Source of the DNA: an uncultured beta proteobacterium
GTDB taxonomy: Bacteria > Pseudomonadota > Gammaproteobacteria > Burkholderiales > Burkholderiaceae
Assembly: GCA_903889595.1 (NCBI GenBank)
Contig: CAISYI010000089.1
Location: 1-64,000 of the forward strand
Direction of reading: 5' to 3'
DNA length: 64,000 nucleotides
Position 1 is the stretch's first letter. Each line of letters begins with the position of its first letter. Shown here in pieces: positions 56,319 to 64,000 of the stretch. Position numbers and translations under genes: made by a program. The notes under the pieces are model-generated. The model saw only the letters and a list, made by a program, of their open reading frames with translations. It was not told where the DNA came from and ran no database searches.

Positions 56319-57636
56319 AAAATCTTATTCACCTTCGCCAAAACCACGAACACGTAAAACTGGCCTTAAGGTTCTTGTAAAAGCCAATATTCGCTTGTGG
56401 GACGAAATGGTCGGAACAGTGATGGAGTTTGAGAACGGTCGCATTGGCTTTTCCTATGATAGCGAATACATCCAAAATGGAGGCTTAGCCATTTCCCCCA
56501 AGTTTTTACCAATTGAGTCTCGTACCTTCGAGTTTCCAGACTTACAACGTCAAGAAGCGTTTATGGGCCTACCTGGGGTACTGGCTGACTCTTTGCCAGA
56601 TACTTTCGGCAACTTAATAATTAAAAAATATTTTGAAGAGCGCGGAGAGCTTGAGAAGTCAATGAGTCCCGTACAGTGTTTACTGTATGTTGGTAACCGA
56701 GCAATGGGAGCGCTTGAGTATGCACCACACCTTCAGCGTAAAAGCCTGGAAGAAGAACAAGCACTAGAAATTCAAATCTTAGTGGAATCTGCTAGGCGCT
56801 TAATTGAGGGGGAAACTGGAGAGGCAGTTCACGAAATTATGCGTGTCGGTGGATCGGCTGGCGGGGCAAGACCTAAAGCACTGATTTTGTGGGATCGTGA
56901 AAAAAATAAGGTTCGATCAGGTTTTGCAAAATACCGTTCTGGCGAAGAACATTGGATGATTAAATTTGATGGCGTTAATTCTGCTAGTGAGCGTGACAAC
57001 AAAGCAAAACCATTCAACCGTATTGAATATACCTATGCATTGTTAGCAAAGCAACTCGGCCTCGACATGGAGGAAGTAAGCTATTTGGAAGATGGTGAGC
57101 TATTTCACTTTATGACGAGACGTTTTGACCGTCAACAAATGACTAAGCACCACATGCATAGCCTAGCAGGTATGACCCATGTAGACTATAACTTGCCAGG
57201 AGCATATAGCTATGAGGCATGGCTGAGGCAAATCCAAGAATTACTTCTAGGATACCCCACAATGGAGCAGGCTTATCGAAGAATGATCTTCAATGTAGTT
57301 GGTCGTAATCAAGATGACCATGTGAAAAATATTTCTTTCTTAATGAAAAATAAAACTTCTGGTTGGGAGTTAGCGCCAGCCTATGACTTAACCTACTCAG
57401 CAGGAACAGGATATACAAGACAGCATCAAATGACAGTAGCTAGTCGAGGAGATGATTTCACGCGAGATGAGTTAATAACAGTAGGCAAAAAGTTTGACAT
57501 TCATCATCCAGCAATCATCATCGATGCGACCGTTGAGGCCTTCTCTAAATGGTCAATACTTGGTCAGCAATGGGGAGTTCAACTTGAGGATCGAAAGCGG
57601 GTTGCAGCAGGACAGCGTCTTTACTTAGCTGGGTAA
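56305..57636 (+). CDS. hipA: HipA-family Ser/Thr kinase toxin, motifs intact
   Basis: FMGLPGVLADSLPDTFGN, VGGSAGGARPKALI, VVGRNQDDHVKNISFLM, LAPAYDLTYS. Confidence 0.95.
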   Translation: MSDTKKSYSPSPKPRTRKTGLKVLVKANIRLWDEMVGTVMEFENGRIGFSYDSEYIQNGGLAISPKFLPIESRTFEFPDLQRQEAFMGLPGVLADSLPDTFGNLIIKKYFEERGELEKSMSPVQCLLYVGNRAMGALEYAPHLQRKSLEEEQALEIQILVESARRLIEGETGEAVHEIMRVGGSAGGARPKALILWDREKNKVRSGFAKYRSGEEHWMIKFDGVNSASERDNKAKPFNRIEYTYALLAKQLGLDMEEVSYLEDGELFHFMTRRFDRQQMTKHHMHSLAGMTHVDYNLPGAYSYEAWLRQIQELLLGYPTMEQAYRRMIFNVVGRNQDDHVKNISFLMKNKTSGWELAPAYDLTYSAGTGYTRQHQMTVASRGDDFTRDELITVGKKFDIHHPAIIIDATVEAFSKWSILGQQWGVQLEDRKRVAAGQRLYLAG

Positions 57637-57944
57637 TTCTGAGTAACTTTACTTGGAATTAATATAAAAATCTAGATGGACTGAAAGTTACTTGCAAAGC
57701 CAAAGCTTTTTAAGAACACGATATTGATGAATAAAGCCATCCATTCTGATTTAAAAAAATGAAACTAACCTTATAGAGCTTGCTCGAAACTTAAGAGCTG
57801 TAGATCCTTATTTTTTAAGTTATTTAACCAGATATATCAAGAAATTCTTCATATCTTGACCTATGTCAATTACTAAAAATCTAACCGTGATTTAATCAAA
57901 AAAAGTAAAGCAACTTTTAGATTTATTACCGAGAAAGATTTTTA

Positions 57945-58376
57945 ATGAGAAGCAATCACATCCCTCAGAAAATACTCGCCCTATTCGTTTTATTAGGCCA
58001 AGGGATAGTTGGTTGTGCGTCCATGACCCAGGGTACCTCCCAAATAATTACCTTCGACATCACACCACCAAGCTCACAATGTTTGGTGATAGGAAAAGGA
58101 GGAATAAATCTTGGCAAGGTTACACCATTTGAGAATCTGTTGACAGTTCCAAAAGGGAAATCAAATTTAACTGCTACCTGTAGTGCAGAGCACTATCAGA
58201 GCGATGACATTTTAATAAAGTCCTCAGCGCAACCGATTGCTATGGCCAGTATTCTACTGGACTTCGGAATTACTGACATGTTGACTGGAGCGATGTGGTC
58301 TTATCCAAACAAAGTAGAAATCGTTCTTAACCCCAACAAATCCATCATTCAAGAAACACAACCACAACCACCTTAA
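57945..58376 (+). CDS. Predicted lipoprotein of unknown function
   Basis: Signal with GIVGCAS lipobox; SMTQGTSQIITFDITPPSSQC. Confidence 0.7.
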   Translation: MRSNHIPQKILALFVLLGQGIVGCASMTQGTSQIITFDITPPSSQCLVIGKGGINLGKVTPFENLLTVPKGKSNLTATCSAEHYQSDDILIKSSAQPIAMASILLDFGITDMLTGAMWSYPNKVEIVLNPNKSIIQETQPQPP

Positions 58377-58391
58377 AGTTAAGGGAATCGT

Positions 58392-58985
58392 ATGAAAAAG
58401 CTCATTTTTATTCTGACATCATTGGTTTTATCGAGCTGCAGCACAATTTCCTACCAGGTTGAGGATTGGCCAGAGTTAACCATCACAGTGCACGACAAAA
58501 GCATAGCGGAACTGAATGCGACCTGTTGGTCATCCCTGCCCGTAGTCAAAAAAATGTTAGGTGCAGTTGTTTTTGGATGTGCCATGTACGATCTAGATAA
58601 AAAAACTTGTGACATTTACATCATGCCGAATTCACCAAGGTTCATTCTTGATCACGAAATTGAACATTGTATGGGCGGTGATCATGCCGATGGTAGCGAA
58701 GAAAAAGTCCTGAGTAATTGGTTAGATCTTCATGACAAGACACGGAAAAATTTCAATAAGGATTCTCCCCCAAAAATGATAGAAGAACCAAAAGGTCATT
58801 TTTATTGGGATCACTCTTCTAAATTTGGTTTCATTCCCGAAGAGTTGGTATCGGATTCAAAGACCATTTGTCAAAAATTAGATACAAGTGAACGATCTTA
58901 CAAAGCAATCGGTTATCATCCGACGGCTCAAGATTTAAAAGGTAAAACGTTTGTTTCAGGTGGGTACTTTTGCGTCCCTAATTGA
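58392..58985 (+). CDS. Predicted lipoprotein with metzincin-type zinc motif
   Basis: MKKLIFILTSLVLSSCS lipobox; HEIEHCMGGDH (bases 58653-58685) fits HExxHxxGxxH exactly. Confidence 0.75.
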   Translation: MKKLIFILTSLVLSSCSTISYQVEDWPELTITVHDKSIAELNATCWSSLPVVKKMLGAVVFGCAMYDLDKKTCDIYIMPNSPRFILDHEIEHCMGGDHADGSEEKVLSNWLDLHDKTRKNFNKDSPPKMIEEPKGHFYWDHSSKFGFIPEELVSDSKTICQKLDTSERSYKAIGYHPTAQDLKGKTFVSGGYFCVPN

Positions 58986-58994
58986 TGTTTTATA

Positions 58995-59216
58995 GTGATG
59001 AATCTCGTTGAAAACGAAGCTACCGGCTATGCTTTACTAAAGGCTTTGGGTATTAAATGTGCTAACGCTAAAATCATTAGTTCAAGTGAAGTAGATTTAC
59101 CTGAACTTGGACACTTTCCTCGCATCCTTGCAGTTCAACGTTTTGATCGAGGAGAAAATGGTAAGCTAATTAATTCCGGCAACTTCTCTTCAATTACACG
59201 TATTATCAGCCGTTAA
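58995..59216 (+). pseudogene. HipA-like fragment, truncated at both ends
   Basis: NLVENEATGYALLKALGIKCANAKIISSSEV...FPRILAVQRFDRGENG resembles the HipA core segment (NE...A.ALG...A......ERFDR); lacks the P-loop and catalytic motif. Confidence 0.7.
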
Positions 59217-59364
59217 GTCATTATTCTTAATGAGGTTTTTACTTCAGACTATGCTATTCCTAGAAGTAAAATAAACCTAAACCAACAAAATTAAAGCGAT
59301 TAAAATAGATCATCTAGCTATAATTCTAACTAATCTAGTCAGATTTTTTTCAGGAGGTTAATCC

Positions 59365-59616
59365 ATGGGAACATGGCAAATGCAAGAAGCTAAAGCAAAA
59401 CTTTCTGAACTAGTAAAAAGTGCTCAAAGTGAAGGGCCACAAAAAATTACACTGCATGGCCATTCTGTTGCTGTTGTTATTTCGCAGTCGATGTATGAAC
59501 GTTTGACCAATAATCAACTGACCTTAACTGCATTTATGCAGAGCTCTCCATTCTTTGGAATTGAAGAAACTATATTCGAACGTGAACAAACATTGACTAG
59601 AGACTTTGAACTTTGA
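59365..59616 (+). CDS. Phd/YefM-family antitoxin
   Basis: WQMQEAKAKLSELVKSAQSEGPQKITLHGHSVAVVISQSMYERL; AGGAGG RBS; overlaps toxin. Confidence 0.9.
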   Translation: MGTWQMQEAKAKLSELVKSAQSEGPQKITLHGHSVAVVISQSMYERLTNNQLTLTAFMQSSPFFGIEETIFEREQTLTRDFEL

Positions 59617-60094
59617 GTTATCTTTTGGACACTAATGCTCTATCGGAATTATTTAAAAAAAATCCTAATCCTGGATTGGTGGAGTGGCTTTCTCAAAGAC
59701 CAGTTGAATCTTTGTATATTAGTGTTCTAACCTTAGGAGAGCTGCACAAGGGCTACAAGGAATTAAAGATAATGTGCATAGAACAAAGCTTCTTGATTGG
59801 CTTGAAACAGATCTTCCCATATTTTTTTCAGGGAGAACTTTGACGATTGATCATTTTGCAGCTGACCGCTGGGGGAAGTTAATGTTCACTGTAGGAAGAC
59901 CGTTGCCGACTATAGACAGTCTTTTAGCCGCAACGGCGCTTCATTATGGACTTGATTTAGTAACACGTAATACTAAGGATTTTGATTACCTTAACTTGGA
60001 TGTACTCAACCCTTGGTCATCGCCTAAAATACAATTGTTATTAGAACCATGTATCCGACTATTTATCTCATTCTTAAATTTAAAACTTTCCTAA
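59613..60094 (+). pseudogene. VapC-like PIN-domain toxin interrupted by a frameshift near 59763-59775
   Basis: Frame A LLDTNALSELFKKNPNPGLVEWL...LGELHKGYKELK continues in frame B NVHRTKLLDWLETDLPIFFSGRTLTIDHFAADRWG...PTIDSLLAATALHYGLDLVTRNTKDFDYL. Confidence 0.85.
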
Positions 60095-60660
60095 TATCTG
60101 TTTTGTATATTGTTTTAACAATGGCTTTTGTGCCAAGTTTTGCAATGGAGCTTTCTACAGATACTAGATGTTTTGAAGACTTGGAGCCAAAGTGTCAAAA
60201 GATGATTATTGCCGTTGGAGTGATTACCAAAGATACGCCAAAGCAATTTACTGAATATTCCCAAAACTTCCCTGCTGGAACTTATGTTTTATTCTCTAGT
60301 AAAGGAGGAATGCTGGATAGTGGACTAATGATTGGTAAACGAATTCGAGAAGCAAAGTTCAATACAATTATTGGTAATACTGAGTTTAGTTCGGCAGATT
60401 GTTTATCCTCATGTGCTTACGCTTTTTTTGGCGGAGTAAAAAGGAAAATTCCTACAACAGGACACTTGGGACTGCACCATTACTATAGTAAAACGCAAAT
60501 AATCGATGTAGAGCAGCAACAAAGAATCAATCAAAGCTTATCTAGATATTTAGAAAGTATGGGAATAGATCCGAGGCTCTTAGAATATGCAAATAGTGCT
60601 AAATCAACGAACATGACTTACATTACTGAACGTCAAGCTAAAGAATATAAGATAGAGTAA
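60049..60660 (+). CDS. Predicted secreted protein, possible ClpP/crotonase-fold (COG3904-like)
   Basis: Signal peptide; YVLFSSKGGMLDSGLMIGKRIREAKFNTII; SADCLSSCAYAFFGGVKRKI; GHLGLHHYY. Confidence 0.65.
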   Translation: MYPTIYLILKFKTFLISVLYIVLTMAFVPSFAMELSTDTRCFEDLEPKCQKMIIAVGVITKDTPKQFTEYSQNFPAGTYVLFSSKGGMLDSGLMIGKRIREAKFNTIIGNTEFSSADCLSSCAYAFFGGVKRKIPTTGHLGLHHYYSKTQIIDVEQQQRINQSLSRYLESMGIDPRLLEYANSAKSTNMTYITERQAKEYKIE

Positions 60661-60699
60661 AACCTAATACGCAATACTCTTATTCTGAAAATAGAATGA

Positions 60700-61227
60700 T
60701 TAATTCATTTTTACTTTGAATTGCATAAACACTACTCCAGCGTCCATAATCTGATTCAATCTCGGAATGATAGTGATATTGGCTGCAACTGCATCGGTAC
60801 CAAGACTGATGATGGGTAATGGGGCAACAAAAGGTGTGCCACCGTTATAACTTGGACTATTGAAAAATGCTAACTGAATACCCGTTTGGACATACCAATA
60901 ATTTTTCCTGTAGAGATCATAAAGCCCTGCACCACCGGCATAGAATGCGTTCGTATTAAATGAATCATGAAACTGTCCAAGATTTACCATCCAACGCAGT
61001 GAATCAGAAGCTTTGTGAGGAAATTGATATTCAATACCTAATCCCCAGTTTTTTTCGTTCAAGGGAGCATTGTCGTATTTCGAATCCACATTAAAGTGTT
61101 TAGAAACTCCGTTTAATACTAAATACAGTTTTTGAGGATTTTCTATTTCACTCGATTGTGACCAGCCATTACCCGAATAAATGAGACATACTAATGCTAA
61201 ATATTTAAGGAATACTTTCAATTTCAT
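60700..61227 (-). CDS. Predicted secreted/outer-membrane protein of unknown function
   Basis: Signal peptide, Gly/aromatic-rich alternating segments, C-terminal FMQFKVKMN. Confidence 0.6.
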   Translation of the reverse strand: MKLKVFLKYLALVCLIYSGNGWSQSSEIENPQKLYLVLNGVSKHFNVDSKYDNAPLNEKNWGLGIEYQFPHKASDSLRWMVNLGQFHDSFNTNAFYAGGAGLYDLYRKNYWYVQTGIQLAFFNSPSYNGGTPFVAPLPIISLGTDAVAANITIIPRLNQIMDAGVVFMQFKVKMN

Positions 61228-61409
61228 TTTTCTTTTTTTCTTGAGGGAGTAACAACATCTACTGCTGTTTCGACAGTTTTAGCCACTACTTTGACACCAG
61301 TGGCAACAACAGTTACTGCTGCATCGGCCACTGCTACAACTGCACACCCAGTACAAGTGGTAATTAAAGTCAGGATTAAAAAAAAATTGACGATTTTGCT
61401 ACATCTCAT
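61224..61409 (-). CDS. Short Ala/Val-rich lipoprotein
   Basis: LITTCTGC lipobox then AVVAVADAAVTVVATGVKVVAKTVETAVDVV. Confidence 0.7.
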   Translation of the reverse strand: MRCSKIVNFFLILTLITTCTGCAVVAVADAAVTVVATGVKVVAKTVETAVDVVTPSRKKEK

Positions 61410-61416
61410 GATTTAT

Positions 61417-62487
61417 CTAAGACTTTGAAACATTTATAAACAAGCGATCGATAGTTTCAGTAGTCACTTGATCTAAACTGTAACGCCATTGGGGTTGATT
61501 ATCCTTGTCAATGATTAAAGAACGGACGCCTTCCATAAAATCTCCGAGTAACATCCACTCCCCAAGTAACGCAAACTCCATTTGGAAACATTCTTGCATA
61601 GATTTATGACGCCCCTGTTGCAAAAGACGTTGGGTAGTAACCATAGAAAGTGGGGATTGCTTTTTCATTTTGCCAACTGTCTTTTCTACCCACTCTGACA
61701 ATTTTGGATCATCCTCCGAGTTCAAAGAATCAAAAATTTCCTTAATATTTAGATGTCCAAAATGTTTTTCAATCATACCTTCGGTTTTTTCTAAATGAGA
61801 TTGCATACTTATTTTTCGTGCATTCAAATGCTGTAAATACTCGATAAGGGTTTTTTGGGCTGTAGCTGTATCAACGTTGTCTGAAGTTTGAAACAAGGTC
61901 TCTAGGCCTAAAACAAAGTCGGCCACCTTCTCATCTTCTAGAACCCAATCGGCCAAATTAGCATAAACAGCATCTTCGCCAGAAGCAATCACGCCAGTTA
62001 TCCCAAGGTAAAGCCCAATTGCATTGGGACAACGCGATAAAAAGTAACTTCCACCTACATCAGGAAAGTATCCAATACCCACCTCAGGCATTGAAATTTT
62101 CGATTTAGGAGTTACAACACGGAACGAGGCCCCTTGAGAAATCCCCATGCCACCGCCCATGACATATCCTGTCATGAGGGCAATATAAGGTTTAGGGTAT
62201 TGATAAATGTATTGATTGAGCTCAAATTCTTCGGTAAAAAAAGTAATGTGATCACTTCGACCGTCTTTCAAACTTTCATAAACAGTACGAATATCACCAC
62301 CAGCACAGAAAGCCTTCTCACCCGCCCCTTTGACTAAGACCGCTTTGATCGTATCATCGTTTTCCCACGTTTTTAATGTGGTAAACATGGTACGAACCAT
62401 CTCTAAATTGATGGCATTGAGTGCTTGAGGTCTATTGAGAGTAATCAATCCTAGCCCATTGCGCTTTTCTATCAATATATCCGACAT
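61417..62487 (-). CDS. Enoyl-CoA hydratase/isomerase family, 3-hydroxyisobutyryl-CoA hydrolase-like
   Basis: KAFCAGGDIRTVYE, YVMGGGMGISQGASFRV, MPEVGIGYFPDVGGSYFLSR. Confidence 0.92.
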   Translation of the reverse strand: MSDILIEKRNGLGLITLNRPQALNAINLEMVRTMFTTLKTWENDDTIKAVLVKGAGEKAFCAGGDIRTVYESLKDGRSDHITFFTEEFELNQYIYQYPKPYIALMTGYVMGGGMGISQGASFRVVTPKSKISMPEVGIGYFPDVGGSYFLSRCPNAIGLYLGITGVIASGEDAVYANLADWVLEDEKVADFVLGLETLFQTSDNVDTATAQKTLIEYLQHLNARKISMQSHLEKTEGMIEKHFGHLNIKEIFDSLNSEDDPKLSEWVEKTVGKMKKQSPLSMVTTQRLLQQGRHKSMQECFQMEFALLGEWMLLGDFMEGVRSLIIDKDNQPQWRYSLDQVTTETIDRLFINVSKS

Positions 62488-62528
62488 CTGTTACATCCTT
62501 TTAAGCTTTTAGAAATTTACTTAACTAT

Positions 62529-63308
62529 TTATTTATTCTTAAATACAGGCTTACGTTTTTCAACGAATGCAGTCATTCCTTCAATTTGATCTTCGGTGCC
62601 AAAAGTTGAATGGAACATTCTTCTCTCGTAATGCATCCCCTCAGCTAAGGAAACTTCATAAGCACGATTGACCGATTCCTTGGCCATCATCACCATTGGT
62701 AATGAAAAAGAAGCTATCTTCTCAGCAATTTTAATAGCCTCAGCAATTAAATCTGCAACTGGCACAATCCGACTCACTAACCCTGAGCGCTCTGCCTCTA
62801 CAGCATCCATCATGCGACCAGTTAAAACCATTTCCATTGCCTTCGATTTGCCAATAAAACGTGTCAAGCGTTGCGTGCCACCAGCGCCTGGGATTGTACC
62901 AATCGTTATTTCAGGCTGACCAAATTTTGCATTATCTGCCGCCAAAATCATGTCACACATCATAGCTAGTTCACAACCGCCACCTAAGGCATAGCCAGCA
63001 ACTGCTGCGATGGTAGGCTTTCTAAAGTGCGCAACATTTTCCCAAGTCTTAGTGATAAAGTCAGCCTTAAAGACATCCATATAAGTCCAGTCTTTCATCG
63101 CCTTAATATCTGCCCCAGCCGCAAATGCTTTTTCGCTACCAGTTAAAACCACCACAGCTACTTCATCATCATTTTCTAATTGCTCTAAAGCATGGCCTAA
63201 TTCCACCGTTAATTCGGGGGATAAGGCATTGAGTGCTTGCGGACGGTTCAGTGTTATCAACGCAACCTTATTGATCCGTTTTTCAACAATAATATTTTGA
63301 TATTCCAT
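62529..63308 (-). CDS. Enoyl-CoA hydratase
   Basis: [52 protein letters not shown]. Confidence 0.94.
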   Translation of the reverse strand: MEYQNIIVEKRINKVALITLNRPQALNALSPELTVELGHALEQLENDDEVAVVVLTGSEKAFAAGADIKAMKDWTYMDVFKADFITKTWENVAHFRKPTIAAVAGYALGGGCELAMMCDMILAADNAKFGQPEITIGTIPGAGGTQRLTRFIGKSKAMEMVLTGRMMDAVEAERSGLVSRIVPVADLIAEAIKIAEKIASFSLPMVMMAKESVNRAYEVSLAEGMHYERRMFHSTFGTEDQIEGMTAFVEKRKPVFKNK

Positions 63309-63604
63309 GTTTTTTCTCCAGGTGAATTGTTTTATTGTAGTGACTAGTTTTTGAACATCTTATTATGACAATTTTCTGGGATTACTTTAAAGAATAATTA
63401 GCCTATTGAAATTTGTTTGAACAAAATACTGTCATCTGATCAAGAAAGAGAATATCGACTTTTCATTATTGTTAATGGTTTTAACCGCTGCCTCCTGAAA
63501 GCAATCAACTTTTAATCTACAAGCTAATGTTTTAGACATCAATCATTATTAAACTTTTAGTTAAACTTTGACCAACTTCACATTCATTATTTTTTACCAA
63601 AAAA

Positions 63605-63644
63605 GAGTATAATAATACTCATTATATTAATTTTGAGTATTATA
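63605..63644 (+). promoter_or_regulatory. Operator-like palindromes upstream of the second hipBA
   Basis: GAGTAT-aata-ATACTC perfect inverted repeat (63605-63620) and a second GAGTAT half-site (63635-63640). Confidence 0.6.
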
Positions 63645-63956
63645 ATGATCAATTTGGTACAACAGTTGGTATTAGCACGTGAAGCAAAAAAATTTACCCA
63701 AACAACTCTTTCCCAAGAGTCTGGACTGAGTAGAATGACTATTGTGCGAACCGAACTTGAACAAATTGACCCACGACTTTCCACCATCTTACTCATGGCT
63801 CGCTCACTCGGCCTTGATTTAGTTCTTGTTCCCAAGGAACTGAAACAGTCCCTTGAACAATTCATTCAATCAGGTGGTAAATACGTTGGACAAGCACCCG
63901 GCATAGATGCCCCCCTCTCAATTGTGGATACTCTTTTGGCTAAAGATCGGAAATGA
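63645..63956 (+). CDS. XRE-family HipB-like antitoxin; ATG at 63645 preferred over the upstream TTG
   Basis: REAKKFTQTTLSQESGLSRMTIVRTELEQIDPRLSTILLMARSLGLDLVLVP HTH. Confidence 0.85.
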   Translation: MINLVQQLVLAREAKKFTQTTLSQESGLSRMTIVRTELEQIDPRLSTILLMARSLGLDLVLVPKELKQSLEQFIQSGGKYVGQAPGIDAPLSIVDTLLAKDRK

Positions 63957-64000
63957 GCATGTCTGTTCGCTTATTACGCATTTATTTGCATAGTCCTGAA
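63953..64000 (+). CDS. N-terminus of a probable HipA toxin (truncated by the window edge)
   Basis: ATGA overlap with the antitoxin; MSMSVRLLRIYLHSPE... Confidence 0.6.
   Translation, partial: MSMSVRLLRIYLHSPE

Noticed and set aside
59760-59780. Programmed -1 ribosomal frameshift in vapC
   Set aside because: The junction ggaattaaagataatg lacks a canonical X_XXY_YYZ slippery heptamer; a mutation or sequencing error is simpler.
51749-61410. Intact genomic island or prophage at ssrA
   Set aside because: No integrase, recombinase or phage structural gene found between ssrA and the enoyl-CoA hydratase genes, and no clear ssrA-type repeat beyond 55768; only scars and cargo are supported.

Overview
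The window is mostly a conserved chromosomal segment from a low-GC betaproteobacterium. The gene content and order (moaA-mobA-moeA, rpsP-rimM-trmD-rplS, gyrA-serC-pheA-hisC-tyrA-aroA-cmk-rpsA-ihfB-lapAB-ugd-hldED, ompA-ubiG-gph-ssrA) resemble Burkholderiaceae/Polynucleobacter; that placement is my inference. From 1 to about 51.2 kb nearly everything is housekeeping. Three stretches are not. (1) Bases 1-141 carry the extreme 3' end of an IS200/IS605-type tnpB plus the right-end hairpin, i.e. a likely omegaRNA/reRNA scaffold whose guide would be the flanking DNA. (2) About 51.2-55.8 kb is an ssrA (tmRNA) integration hotspot: the intact tmRNA is followed by up to three decayed copies of its 3' end or terminator, which partition small cargo modules. 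One module pairs an M24-fold protein with eroded metal ligands with a RidA protein. (3) About 55.9-61.4 kb is an accessory zone with an intact HipBA system and repeated operator-like sites, a lipoprotein carrying a full HExxHxxGxxH motif, a HipA fragment, a Phd/VapC pair with a frameshifted toxin, and a ClpP-fold-like secreted protein. A second HipBA-like pair begins at the right edge. No integrase, CRISPR array or rRNA was seen, and no canonical tRNA gene was recognised by eye. All calls were made by reading the sequence; no database search was run.
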